Assembly: GCA_003136185.1 (NCBI GenBank) | Contig: PLDN01000172.1 | Coordinates: 63,652-103,232, forward strand | Reading direction: 5' to 3' | Origin: Acidimicrobiaceae bacterium | GTDB lineage: Bacteria > Actinomycetota > Acidimicrobiia > Acidimicrobiales > Bog-793 | DNA: 39,581 bases | Part shown: positions 25,894 through 34,336 of the stretch, in pieces | Position numbering within the stretch: the first letter of the stretch is position 1 | Layout of the letters: every line of letters starts with the position of its first letter | Position numbers and translations under genes: made by a program | Notes under the pieces: generated by a model | What the model was told of the DNA's origin: nothing | Databases searched by the model: none | What the model saw: the letters and a program-made list of their open reading frames with translations, nothing else

Positions 25894-27581
25894 GACTGGC
25901 CTCCTAGATCGCTCGAATCGCTGCCCGCGAGGGCCGCCAAGAATGCAAGCGCGTCCGTTCTCGTGACCACTCCGACGGGATGCCCGTGATCAAGGACGAC
26001 CACAGCAGTCGCATCCTCGAGGCTACGCACGACGACGTCTATTCCCTCGCCGCTACCGACCGTCGGAAGCGGCGCACCCATCACCTCGCGCACCGGCCGG
26101 TCGAGAGTCGCCGGGTCAGCGAAGGCCCGGCGCATCAGATCGCGCTCGTGCACTGCGCCCACGACCTCGGCTTCGACAAGGGGAGGTTCAGCCTGTACGA
26201 CGGCGAGTTGGCTGATGCCGAACTCGGCCATGACTGAGATGGCCTGGCGGGCCGTCTCGTCGGGATGCACGTGGATCAGCTCCGGAAGCGCACCGCCTTT
26301 ATGTTCGAGCAGATCGCCGATCGTCCGGCCGCGAGCCCGCAAAAAACCATGATCCGACATCCACTCATCGCTGTACAACTTCGAGAGGTATCCGCGACCA
26401 GAGTCGGGAACGAGCGTGACGACAACGTCGTTCGGGCCGAGCTCGGCTTGCAGCTGTAGCGCCGCCCACACAGCCGTCCCGGTGGATCCGCCGACGAGTA
26501 GGCCTTCTTCGACACCGATGCGGCGTGCTGTCTGGAACGAGTCGGCGTCACTCACCATGATCACTCGGTCGATCACACTCGGATCGTAGGTCGTCGGCCA
26601 GAAGTCCTCTCCGATCCCCTCGACGAGGTAGGGCCGACCCGAGCCACCGGAATACACCGAACCCTCCGGGTCAGCGCCGATGATCTGGATGTCCGGGTTG
26701 CGCTCCTTCAGGTAGCGGCCGATCCCTGAGATCGTCCCGCCTGTGCCGATACCCGCCACGAAGTGCGAGATCCGGCCGGCCGTCTGGCGCCAGATCTCCG
26801 GACCGGTGCTCGCCACGTGCGAGGCCGGATTTTCCGGGTTGTGATACTGGTCCGGGTGAAAAGCTCCCGGTATCTCCTCGGCCAGGCGCGCTGTCACCGA
26901 GTAATAGGAGTCCGGGTGGTCCGGTGGCACCGCGGTCGGGCAGACAATCACCTGGGCGCCGTAGGCACGAAGGAGACCGATCTTTTCCGGCGCCATCTTG
27001 TCGGGCATGACGAATAGGCACTTGTAATGTCGCCGAGCAGCCACTATCGCGAGGCCGACGCCGGTGTTGCCCGACGTGCCCTCGACGATCGTGCCACCCG
27101 GCTTGAGCAGGCCGGCCCGCTCGGCCGCGTCGATCATGGCGACAGCAGGGCGGTCTTTCACGCTGCCACCGGGATTGAACAGCTCCAGCTTGGCGACGAG
27201 CGGGCACGGCAGGTCACGGCCGATTCGGTCGAGTCGGAGCATCGGGGTGTTCCCGATGAGCTCTAGCAGCGACCCGGCGAGCTCCATAGGCGCGCCTCGG
27301 TCTGTCAGGGGAAGGATTTCGACGCCGGTGAGGTCCGTACGGTCCCCGAGATCCTCGTCGCTGTGCAGCCGAACCAACAGCCCGGCCCGGTGAAGTGTCA
27401 CCGCCACGGCTGACCCGAGACCGGGCTCCCCGATCACGACCACCCGTCGCGGGAGCCGCGCCCGAATGTCGGTGAGCACCGAGGGTGCCACGTCGGGACC
27501 TTCCACCTCGACGATCCGGTTCGCTCGGGCGAGGAGGAAGTCCGGCGCCTGCGTGCGCCCGGCGATGACGAGTACGTCCAT
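25890..27581 (-). CDS. cystathionine beta-synthase with an additional N-terminal domain
   Basis: The protein has 563 residues from ATG 27581, with AGGA 7 nt upstream. Residues 99-415 are the PLP beta-synthase core: SLLELIGNTPMLRL, the PLP lysine K142 in NPGGSVKDR, EGTSGNTGVGLA and GIGTGGTISGIGRYL. Residues about 430-555 are a CBS-domain (Bateman) pair. Residues 1-98 are not part of ordinary CBS. They read as a small alpha/beta domain with RVVVIGEPGLGSAVAVTL, resembling a nucleotide-binding turn. Codon use in this part is as coding-like as the rest and no stop intervenes. An internal ATG (27287) with GAGG upstream would give the standard CBS, so both forms could be made. It condenses serine and homocysteine. 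It is upstream of, and overlapping, the gamma-enzyme. Confidence 0.9.
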   Translation of the reverse strand: MDVLVIAGRTQAPDFLLARANRIVEVEGPDVAPSVLTDIRARLPRRVVVIGEPGLGSAVAVTLHRAGLLVRLHSDEDLGDRTDLTGVEILPLTDRGAPMELAGSLLELIGNTPMLRLDRIGRDLPCPLVAKLELFNPGGSVKDRPAVAMIDAAERAGLLKPGGTIVEGTSGNTGVGLAIVAARRHYKCLFVMPDKMAPEKIGLLRAYGAQVIVCPTAVPPDHPDSYYSVTARLAEEIPGAFHPDQYHNPENPASHVASTGPEIWRQTAGRISHFVAGIGTGGTISGIGRYLKERNPDIQIIGADPEGSVYSGGSGRPYLVEGIGEDFWPTTYDPSVIDRVIMVSDADSFQTARRIGVEEGLLVGGSTGTAVWAALQLQAELGPNDVVVTLVPDSGRGYLSKLYSDEWMSDHGFLRARGRTIGDLLEHKGGALPELIHVHPDETARQAISVMAEFGISQLAVVQAEPPLVEAEVVGAVHERDLMRRAFADPATLDRPVREVMGAPLPTVGSGEGIDVVVRSLEDATAVVVLDHGHPVGVVTRTDALAFLAALAGSDSSDLGGQS

Positions 27582-27657
27582 CGCACCATCCTGCCCGTTC
27601 TGAGCGATCCTTCGCCATGCACTCCCTAGAGTTACCAGCCATTCATCAGGGACCACG

Positions 27658-27672
27658 TAGGCTCGTGGCGTG
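27658..27672 (+). promoter_or_regulatory. leaderless promoter of the GAF-GGDEF gene
   Basis: TAGGCT (27658-27663) stands 6 nt before GTG 27670, with no ribosome site. It lies in the 88-bp divergent region shared with the cystathionine beta-synthase gene. Confidence 0.45.
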
Positions 27673-28632
27673 AAGCCAGCACCATTTACCGCGGACGAGA
27701 CCGGGCGCCTGATGGCCGTGCGGGACCTCGGGCTTCTCGACACGCCCCCGGAGCGGCGGTTCGACCGGGTGGTACAGCTCGCCGCACGTTTCACGGCAAG
27801 CCCGATCGCGATTTTCAGCCTCGTCGACGAGAGCCGGGTCTTCTTGAAGTCTGTCAGCGGCGCTTCCGCCGTCGGAGTGACGCTCAGCCCTCCGCATCGG
27901 GAGTACTGGTTCTGCTCGCACGTCGTAGCTTCCGGCGCTCCAGTCGCGGTACGCGACGCGCGAGTGGACGATCGTTTCGATCGGTTGGGCATCGTGACGG
28001 GATCGCCTTCGGTCGTCTCGTACGCCGGAGTGCCGATCCGGGCGCCGCAGGGACCGTACGTAGGAGCACTCGCCGTCCTTGGGCTCGAAGCACGTGATTA
28101 CTCCGACGAGGAGATGAACACGCTGCTCGAGCTCGCCAAACTCATCGAGGCAGAGCTCTCCTCACTCCCCCACAGCGCTATTGACACCTTGACCGGAGCG
28201 CTGACAGCACGGACCTTCGTCCGGCTCGGTAATCGACTGCTCGAGTTGAGCGACTCAAGAGGCCAGTCGTCGGCAGTGCTCCGGCTGGATATTAAGGGAA
28301 CGACTGCGATCAATAGCCAGTTCGGTTTTGAGGAAGGGGACCTCGCTCTCGTGGACACAGCGCAGCTCGTGGGGTCCACCGTACGCGGCTCGGATCTCGT
28401 TGGTCGGGTTGGTCCGGACGAATTCGCTGTGCTGTTGCTAGGGGCGCAGGCGGACGCGGCAAAGGTGGTCCTCGACCGCCTGCGCGAGGCCACGGGCACG
28501 CACAACGCGACGGCCGGTCGGCGGTTCCAGCTGGCGTTCCAGGTCGGAGTGAGCGAGCACGCCATCGGCGGCGGCTCGGACCTCTCCACACAGCTGGTGA
28601 CAGCCGCGATGGTGGCCGATCTGGAGCTGTAA
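27670..28632 (+). CDS. GAF protein with degenerate GGDEF domain
   Basis: The protein has 320 residues from GTG 27670. Residues about 15-165 form a GAF domain of the type that starts RLMAVRDLGLLDTPPERRFDR, contains YWFCSHVV and ends with a helix. The C-terminal GGDEF-like domain has IDTLTGALTARTF, but the signature is GPDEF at 248-252 (Pro for the second Gly), and the DxDxFKxxND block is altered to LDIKGTTAINSQFGF. Cyclase activity is therefore doubtful. It may bind GTP or c-di-GMP as a receptor, or be a heterodimer partner. It is divergent from the transsulfuration genes. Confidence 0.88.
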   Translation: MKPAPFTADETGRLMAVRDLGLLDTPPERRFDRVVQLAARFTASPIAIFSLVDESRVFLKSVSGASAVGVTLSPPHREYWFCSHVVASGAPVAVRDARVDDRFDRLGIVTGSPSVVSYAGVPIRAPQGPYVGALAVLGLEARDYSDEEMNTLLELAKLIEAELSSLPHSAIDTLTGALTARTFVRLGNRLLELSDSRGQSSAVLRLDIKGTTAINSQFGFEEGDLALVDTAQLVGSTVRGSDLVGRVGPDEFAVLLLGAQADAAKVVLDRLREATGTHNATAGRRFQLAFQVGVSEHAIGGGSDLSTQLVTAAMVADLEL

Positions 28633-28894
28633 AGCGTCTGCGACCATCGCCGAAGGCGTACTTACCATCGTTTGCCGGCATTCCCGTGCAGGTCTGCCGG
28701 CGCTACGTCGGGCGCCTCTGGACCGAACGAGAATGCGAATGAACCGTCGCGGCCAGCAGGGCCGCCGCCAACCGTCGGATCGAGTTGGCCGATCTGGCCG
28801 ATCTGCCACGCAGGCGAATCACGTGACTGAGCCTAGGTCGCGAGATCACACTGGCCTCGGCGCTCACCGCCACGCGATGAGGGATGTTCCAGAA
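28633..28894. other. 262-bp non-coding gap
   Basis: No gene can be supported here. It contains a short tandem repeat of GGCCGATCT at about 28783-28805. No clear hairpin terminator was found for the upstream gene. Confidence 0.4.
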
Positions 28895-28911
28895 TAAGCT
28901 GGCGGCGAATG
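28895..28911 (+). promoter_or_regulatory. leaderless promoter of the solute-binding protein gene
   Basis: TAAGCT (28895-28900, TANNNT) stands 8 nt before ATG 28909; no Shine-Dalgarno is visible. Confidence 0.45.
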
Positions 28912-30867
28912 CTCCAGCGTGCGGGCCTCGGTGGTCGTCGACGAACCGACCTCATCACCGCTCTGGCGGCAATCTCGCTCGCCGTCGTCGCGACCGGCTG
29001 TACAGCTGCGCCGATAGTCACCGAGCCGCCTGCCTCGGTGACTACGACAACGACGCATAGCGCGCCGACCGGGACGGTGACTTGGGCCGAAGCTCCCTCT
29101 TCCGCACCGGACTGGATATTCCCGTTTGCGAGCCTCACTCACTATTTCGCCAGCAACATCAACCAGTTCCAGTACCTGATGTACAGGCCCCTGTATTTCT
29201 TCGGGCCAATAGACAGCACCAGTCCGATGGTCGACGAGGCGCTCTCGCTCGCGGAGCTGCCCAAGTTCTCCGCCGGCAACGAGACGGTCACGATCGACCT
29301 GAAGGGTTGGAAGTTCTCGAACGGCCAGACCGTGGATGCTCAGAGCGTCATCTTCTGGATGAACATGCTCGAGGCCGAGCGCACCAACTGGGCCGGGTAC
29401 GCGCCTGGGGAACTCCCCGACAACGTCACGCGCTACGCCGCTTTGCGCCCTAGCTCCCTCGAGGTGACGTTCCATTTCAGGTCCTCTTACAGCCAGACCT
29501 GGCTTCTCTACAACGAGCTCTCGCAAATCACCCCGATGCCCGAGGCGTGGGACATCACGAGGCTCGGCGGCAAACCGGGCAGTGGTGGGTGCGCAAGGTC
29601 TCCGCTGACCTCGTCGGTTCTCCAAGCCTGCCGAGCGGTCTGGGCCTTCGACACGGACCACAACGGCAGATCCAAACCGGCAAAGATGGCGGGTGACCTT
29701 GCCACCTATGGCTCGAACCCGCTCTGGAAAGTCGGCGACGGGCCGTGGACGCTCAGCAGGTTCGACTCGGTCACCGGCGAGGCGACGTTCGTCCCCAATA
29801 CCGACTACTCCGGACCAAAGAGGTCGAGCTTCGCCAAGTTCGTCGAGCTCCCGTTCGCCTCAGAGACTGCTGAGCTCGCAGCACTCTCCCGCTCCGGCTC
29901 GGGCGCGCCCGACGTGGGGTATCTGCCGGTGGAGGCTGTGCCGACCAACAGCGGCCCGCTGGGCAGCGTCGGGCCGAACGCGCCCGAACTCGCCTCGCGC
30001 TACGACCTCTTCCCGGCGTACGGCTGGGCCCTCGCCTATGCCCCGGCGAACTTCAACTCGGTCGGGGATGGTGGCTACGCAGGGGCGATATTGCGCCAGG
30101 CGTACATCCGCCACGCAATCCAACGCCTGGTCGACCAGCCCGCGATCATCAGAACCGTATACAGAGGCTACGGGGTCGAGACACTCGGGCCTGTACCGAT
30201 CTACCCCCGGACTCCGTATCTGTCCGTCTCCGAGACGGATAACCCTTATCCCTACAGCCCATCGGTTGCGATAGAGCTGCTGGCAGGGCACGGCTGGACC
30301 ATCCACCGAGGCGGGACCGACGTCTGCGCGCGGCCTGGGACGGGACCCGACGAGTGCGGCAAGTCGATTGCAAGAGGCGCCCAGCTCTTCTTCACCTGGG
30401 ACCTCGTGTGCGCTGGCAGTGAGACGGGTTGTGAGGCCTCCAAGCTCGAGAAAGCGACGTTGGCCGCCGCTGGCGTCACCGTGACGGCAGGCCCGTTCAG
30501 CGACACCGAGGGGTCCAACTCTGCCTGCAAGCCCGGCCCGACCTGCGGATGGGCTATCGGGGACCCGACCGTTTGGACATTCACACCGCAGGTCTTCCCA
30601 TCCGGCGAGTACCTCTTCTCGACCGGCGTCACTTGGAACTACGGAAGCTGGAACGACTCCGAGACCGACCTCCTCATCTCGCGCACCCTCGTCTCATCGT
30701 CATTGAGCGCTCTATATCAGTACGAGGGCTACCTTGCGAAGCAACTTCCCGTCATCTGGCAGCCCGCGCCTGCCGCTTCCCTCACCGAGGTACGCAAGGG
30801 ACTCCTCGGCGTCACGCCGATAAGCAGCTTGTCCAACTTGACGCCCGAGTACTGGCACGCGCAGTAG
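28909..30867 (+). CDS. family-5 (peptide/nickel type) ABC solute-binding lipoprotein
   Basis: The protein has 652 residues. A lipoprotein signal with an Arg-rich start, hydrophobic segment and lipobox VATGC puts the lipidated Cys at 31. A Thr-rich linker follows to about residue 50. The SBP_bac_5 fold is recognisable by MVDEALSLAELPKFS, the DLKGWKFSNGQTVDAQSVIFW motif (typical of DppA/OppA-like proteins) and later FVPNTDYSGP. It binds peptides or similar solutes outside the membrane. No permease or ATPase gene follows in the window, so it is an orphan here. The C-terminal part has several Cys (in the 470-520 area) that may form disulfides. Confidence 0.9.
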   Translation: MLQRAGLGGRRRTDLITALAAISLAVVATGCTAAPIVTEPPASVTTTTTHSAPTGTVTWAEAPSSAPDWIFPFASLTHYFASNINQFQYLMYRPLYFFGPIDSTSPMVDEALSLAELPKFSAGNETVTIDLKGWKFSNGQTVDAQSVIFWMNMLEAERTNWAGYAPGELPDNVTRYAALRPSSLEVTFHFRSSYSQTWLLYNELSQITPMPEAWDITRLGGKPGSGGCARSPLTSSVLQACRAVWAFDTDHNGRSKPAKMAGDLATYGSNPLWKVGDGPWTLSRFDSVTGEATFVPNTDYSGPKRSSFAKFVELPFASETAELAALSRSGSGAPDVGYLPVEAVPTNSGPLGSVGPNAPELASRYDLFPAYGWALAYAPANFNSVGDGGYAGAILRQAYIRHAIQRLVDQPAIIRTVYRGYGVETLGPVPIYPRTPYLSVSETDNPYPYSPSVAIELLAGHGWTIHRGGTDVCARPGTGPDECGKSIARGAQLFFTWDLVCAGSETGCEASKLEKATLAAAGVTVTAGPFSDTEGSNSACKPGPTCGWAIGDPTVWTFTPQVFPSGEYLFSTGVTWNYGSWNDSETDLLISRTLVSSSLSALYQYEGYLAKQLPVIWQPAPAASLTEVRKGLLGVTPISSLSNLTPEYWHAQ

Positions 30868-31248
30868 CACGACGCCGTACCGCCGCTCCTTGCGCCCCGC
30901 CTCTCCGCCCTCCGCCCCGGCTGGGCCGGCCGCTTGCGGCGCCGGCCCGCCGCCCGCCTGCAAGTACGGACCTGTCGTCATCGTCTCGCCGTCAGGGCTC
31001 AACCACCGCGGCGCTCGAGGGCGAGCCAATCGACCACGCGGTCGAGCATTTGTCGACGCGAGACGCCGGAGTGGAAGTCCGCGGCGTGTTGCATGTCGCC
31101 AGCGTCGACACAGTCGAGATCGGATCCCGATACGATCTGCTCGCGGCCCGCGCACATCGGCGCCCGCCGGTTCGACGAGCTGGCCTGCGCTCGTTGCCGG
31201 CGCCGGCACGAGAGCAGACGGTCGCACGGGACGCGAGGAGGTTCGGAG
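30868..31248. other. 381-bp gap, possibly containing gene remnants
   Basis: No complete gene can be supported. One plus-strand frame across about 31014-31180 (GEPIDHAVEHLST...) and one minus-strand frame over the same bases both have coding-like composition, but neither has a credible start signal. This could be eroded coding sequence or simply high-GC chance frames. Confidence 0.3.
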
Positions 31249-32040
31249 ATGTCCGATGCCGTGAACGAACCACAGGCGGCGGGTGCCGTGCCGCCCCCTG
31301 GGTTCGATGCTCCCGTACCGCCGGAGCCAACCGCCGAGGCGATGCCGGCCGCCACCGCATTCCCTGACTTCGGCCAGGTGACAGATGCGGGCCAGAGGGG
31401 TTTGGACGAAGGCCCGGCGACCGTGCCACCCCCGACGATGCCGGCGCCGGTCGTGCCGCCTGTCTCCCCGGCGACGCCGTCCCCCGTTTTGCCGTCGGCG
31501 ATGCCGGCGGGCCTGACAGGAGGGATGTCGTCCGGCGGTTCGTACGGGATGCAGGCGCGGACGAGCGGGTTGCCGCCGGCGGGCCTCAGCCTCATCGGGC
31601 TCCTGACAGCGTTGCTCGGCGCCTGGGCCGGCCTCTCGGTGCTCGTGGGGCCTTCGTTCGGCTGGAGCCCGGACGGTTCGCCGTCATGGCACTGGAGCTT
31701 GATCAACGCCGCGCTGCACGTGGCGCCCGGAGCGGCCGCGCTGATCGCGGGACTGGTGATGGTCGCGATGGTGCCGAAGGCCGCCCGGGGTGTGGGGCGA
31801 TCGGGCTCGGCACTGGCCGGGCTGCTGGCGATCCTCGCCGGGGCGTGGCTCGTCGTCGGCCCGAGCGAGTGGCCGGTTCTCGAGTCCACGCAGCAGACCG
31901 TGTTCGCGCCCGCCTCACCGATACGCAGCTTCACCTACGTCGTGGGTGCCAACCTCGGTCCTGGCCTTCTTCTCGCGGTCGCTGGAGCGTTCGCCATCGC
32001 CTGGGCGGTTCGGGTCGCAAGGGTCCGCGGCTCGGCCTGA
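31249..32040 (+). CDS. proline-rich membrane protein of unknown function
   Basis: The protein has 263 residues. ATG 31249 has AGGAGG 7 nt upstream, so the much longer open frame before it is not used. Residues 1-105 are Pro/Ala/Gly-rich and probably disordered. Four membrane helices follow at about 111-133, 153-175, 186-204 and 231-254. There are no catalytic motifs. Such proteins are common in actinobacteria and often near envelope genes; no function can be given. It is the last gene before the island. Confidence 0.82.
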   Translation: MSDAVNEPQAAGAVPPPGFDAPVPPEPTAEAMPAATAFPDFGQVTDAGQRGLDEGPATVPPPTMPAPVVPPVSPATPSPVLPSAMPAGLTGGMSSGGSYGMQARTSGLPPAGLSLIGLLTALLGAWAGLSVLVGPSFGWSPDGSPSWHWSLINAALHVAPGAAALIAGLVMVAMVPKAARGVGRSGSALAGLLAILAGAWLVVGPSEWPVLESTQQTVFAPASPIRSFTYVVGANLGPGLLLAVAGAFAIAWAVRVARVRGSA

Positions 32041-32184
32041 GCGGCCGGGAGGCCCGCCGGCGCCGTCCCTGCGCGTGGCCAGCGGTTCGAGTGGTTTCCG
32101 CGCGAGCGGGAGCAGGTGCCGATAGCGAATCCGGCCGTTGCCTTGCTCGGAACTTCTCTCTACTGCTTTTACCTGGTCTTTTTG

Positions 32185-32229
32185 GCACCCCCGGCAGGAT
32201 TCGAACCTGCGTAGAACGGATTAGAAGTC
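32185..32229. repeat. attachment-type repeat, left copy (3' half of tRNA-Arg)
   Basis: These 45 bp are identical to 36143-36187 and hold the T arm, variable loop and anticodon arm up to the anticodon of the tRNA gene. Beyond 32229 the match to the tRNA decays rather than ending cleanly. Before it, CTTTTT plus one mismatch is also shared. This is the copied end expected when an element integrates in a tRNA gene. Confidence 0.85.
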
Positions 32230-32330
32230 GCCGTGGGCCATTCTCGGGCGTTGGCGCCAATCTGTTTGTCCTGCTCAGGTGGGGTGCAAATTCGCCCAGG
32301 TGGGCCGATTTTGGCAGTGTTCTGCCCCGT

Positions 32331-32352
32331 GGAGTAGCAAAGGAGTAGCAAA
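32331..32352. repeat. tandem 11-bp direct repeat next to the attachment site
   Basis: GGAGTAGCAAA occurs twice without a gap (32331-32341 and 32342-32352), about 100 bp inside the left repeat. Short direct repeats at this distance from a tRNA attachment site are typical of integrase arm sites, but this is only suggestive. Confidence 0.45.
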
Positions 32353-32398
32353 AATTCCCAGTTCGAGAAACGGATTATCTCGGACGCGTGCAGTTAGC

Positions 32399-32436
32399 AG
32401 GCCGAATCTCGGCCTGGGCCTAGCATTTCGGGCATG
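32399..32436 (+). promoter_or_regulatory. operator and leaderless promoter of the DUF433/DUF5615 operon
   Basis: The inverted repeat AGGCCGA-ATC-TCGGCCT (32399-32415) lies just upstream of TAGCAT (32421-32426), a TANNNT -10 box 7 nt before ATG 32434. A dyad next to the -10 of an antitoxin gene is the usual site for autoregulation. Confidence 0.5.
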
Positions 32437-32667
32437 GCACAGCGAGAGCCGATCGAGCGGATCGTGAGCGACCCCGACGTCGCGTTCGGCAAGCCGGTAG
32501 TGCAAGGCACCCGCATCCCCGTGAGCATCGTCCTCGGGTTGCTCGCTGACGGCCTGACGGTCGCAGAACTCCTCGCCGAGTACCCGCATCTCACCGAGGA
32601 CGACATCCGTGCATGTCTCGCCTACGGAGCGCTGCTCTCGGGCGACCACCTCGTCGACCTGGCGTGA
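32434..32667 (+). CDS. DUF433 antitoxin
   Basis: The protein has 77 residues. It has the DUF433 features IVSDPDVAFGKPVVQGTRIPVSIVLGLLADG, then LLAEYPHLTEDDIRACLAYGA. DUF433 is a small winged-helix/Myb-like DNA-binding domain that pairs with DUF5615 PIN-like toxins. The stop overlaps the next start (GTGA), the usual layout for this toxin-antitoxin pair. It should bind and neutralise the toxin and repress the operon. The antitoxin reads intact while the toxin is frame-broken. Confidence 0.88.
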   Translation: MAQREPIERIVSDPDVAFGKPVVQGTRIPVSIVLGLLADGLTVAELLAEYPHLTEDDIRACLAYGALLSGDHLVDLA

Positions 32668-33048
32668 GGATCAAGCTTGACGAGGGACTTAGCCATCTTG
32701 CCGAGACGGCGCTCCGGACTGCCGGACACGACGTCGACACCGTTCACGACGAGGATCTTGCTGGCGCCGGCGACGACCGATTATTCAACGCCGCTCGGAG
32801 CGATGGACGTGCGCTGGTCACTTTGGACGTGGACTTCGCCAATCCGACCCGCTTCCCTCCGGACCGCCAGCGGGCTCATCGTGCTGCGACTCGGCAGCCG
32901 CCAGATGGGAACCGACCTGAATCGATCCCTCGAGCGCTTGGTGGAGCTCCTCCCTGACCGCTCTCCAGCGGGCGAACTTTGGATCGTCGAGCCACACCGG
33001 CTCCGGAAGGATGAGCCACCTGAGGATCGTCCCCCAATCCAAGCCTGA
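32664..33048 (+). pseudogene. DUF5615 PIN-like toxin, frameshifted
   Basis: From GTG 32664 the protein reads RIKLDEGLSHLAETALRTAG and HDEDLAGAGDDRLFNAAR up to LDVDFANPTRFPP, which is the acidic PIN-like core (LDEG near the start, TLDVDFAN later). Near 32868 the frame breaks. The continuation GLIVLRLGSRQ, then ELWIVEPHRLR, lies in the +1 frame and ends at 33048. One extra base (a C after CGCCAG) explains the break. The two halves together have the family's length of about 120 residues. It is probably a toxin killed by a single-base insertion, unless the base is an assembly error. Confidence 0.85.
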
Positions 33049-33453
33049 CCGCAGGTAGTCGCGCTCCCCCATCTACGGCCTTAGCCGCTACCACAACCCA
33101 CCCAACGGTCGGCTGACGAGTCAGCGGTTCGCTTCCGTTCACCTCCACTTGACAGTGGTTCTCACCGGCTCACCAGCTCACCAAACCGCGCTAGTTCCGC
33201 CGCGACCACCGATCGCCGCTGCAGCCACACGCGCCACCGTGGCAAGCGAAGCGAAACATGTCTTGACGTGGTAGCGTCCGCCCCGGATGGAACACTTCGC
33301 CAAGGGCGGCTCGTGAGTCCGAAGCGGCGATCGGAGGTCATCCGTGGTCTTACGAAGGGAGCGCGTACGAGGCAAGCTGTGCATTCTGTGTAGCGCGCCT
33401 CCGCATCAGCTAGATCCATTACTTTGGGCTCGACGAACACGCCGAGCTGCCCC
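33049..33453. other. 405-bp region without a supported gene
   Basis: Between the broken toxin and the secreted protein no gene can be supported. A minus-strand frame starting at 33455 (MGQLGVFVEPKVMDLAD) has a plausible first 25 residues but no ribosome site, and turns Arg-rich. The promoter for the three exported-protein genes is probably here. TAGCGT at about 33267-33272 and TTGACG just before it are candidates. Confidence 0.35.
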
Positions 33454-34332
33454 ATGATCTCTCGTCACCCCGGCCGCTCCGCTGTCACAGCCCTGGTCAT
33501 GACCCTGAGCCTTCTGTTGCTCAGCAGCACACCCGCTTCAGCATCGGGCACGTGCTCGTCATCCACTTACTATGAACCTGCGCAGACTTCGCTCGCTTCC
33601 TATCAGGGGGTCGTCGGAGACCTCACCGACCCATCGGCTGCACAGCTTGCAGGTAGTTTGTCCAACGACAATGACGGACAGCACCAACTGCTGTGGTTCG
33701 AAATGTTGAACGAGAATCCTGAGGGATCTTGCGGTGCGGATCAGACCGAGTGCTGGCAGCAGGTCGGAGTTGGCATGGGCACCGTTGAATGGTCGGGCTC
33801 AGACTTCAGTTGTAGCTCGTACGCGAGCGACCAAGGTAGTACATATAACGTCTACTACGAGGGAATCGGGCCAGGAGCGGACGACTGCTACGACTACTCC
33901 TACACCGGTATCTCGATCAACGAAGATTCAGCAATCCCATTTGATCTCTTCTATGATGGCGGTGTAGGCGGCAGCGGATACCCACAATTCGATGGTGAGG
34001 TAACTGACTCAAGCGGCACCCTTCGCCACGTCAACTACGGTCAGCTCTATTACTCGACCGACCACGTGAAGGTTGCGTCAGAAGAGTGGACAGGGTCAAC
34101 GAGTACCTGCGTTACGGCCACCAACGGATCACCGTATCAGAACTTCGGCACCGACGACGGCGGCAACTGGTCCAGCGGCAACTACAAGATGCAGCTCGAA
34201 GACTCCAGCGGATCGTGGGGTGCGTGGACCGGAAGCCCAAATACGAACAACGCGAACCCATACTGGTACGACCCACTGGCGAACTCTCCGGCAGATTTTC
34301 AAACCAACGGGCCGTCCCCCTCGGGATTGTGA
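33454..34332 (+). CDS. secreted protein of unknown function
   Basis: The protein has 292 residues from ATG 33454; an in-frame TTG at 33424 is possible. A Sec signal peptide (positive start, hydrophobic core to about residue 25, ASA cleavage near 30) is clear. The mature part is rich in Ser, Tyr, Gly, Asn and Asp, with paired Cys (CGADQTEC, CSSY, DDCYD, STCV) suggesting disulfides, and few charged helices, so a beta-rich extracellular fold. I recognise no catalytic motif; a glucanase-like or peptidase G1-like jelly roll is conceivable. Base composition is lower in GC than the core genes. It is 4 bp upstream of the next gene, likely co-transcribed. Confidence 0.75.
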   Translation: MISRHPGRSAVTALVMTLSLLLLSSTPASASGTCSSSTYYEPAQTSLASYQGVVGDLTDPSAAQLAGSLSNDNDGQHQLLWFEMLNENPEGSCGADQTECWQQVGVGMGTVEWSGSDFSCSSYASDQGSTYNVYYEGIGPGADDCYDYSYTGISINEDSAIPFDLFYDGGVGGSGYPQFDGEVTDSSGTLRHVNYGQLYYSTDHVKVASEEWTGSTSTCVTATNGSPYQNFGTDDGGNWSSGNYKMQLEDSSGSWGAWTGSPNTNNANPYWYDPLANSPADFQTNGPSPSGL

Positions 34333-34336
34333 CCTT

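Noticed and set aside
27582-27992. Further upstream extension of the cystathionine beta-synthase frame
   Set aside because: This part is antisense to the GAF-GGDEF gene and reads as Arg/Ser/Thr-rich shadow sequence.
31686-32348. Open frame with the peptide GTPGRIRTCVERIRS near its end
   Set aside because: That peptide is the well-known artefact of translating the antisense of a tRNA; here it comes from the attachment repeat. The rest is a shadow of the membrane protein gene.
33162-33455. Minus-strand frame starting MGQLGVFVEP
   Set aside because: There is no ribosome site or -10 box, the composition turns to Arg/Ser-rich shadow-like sequence, and it overlaps the start of the secreted protein gene.
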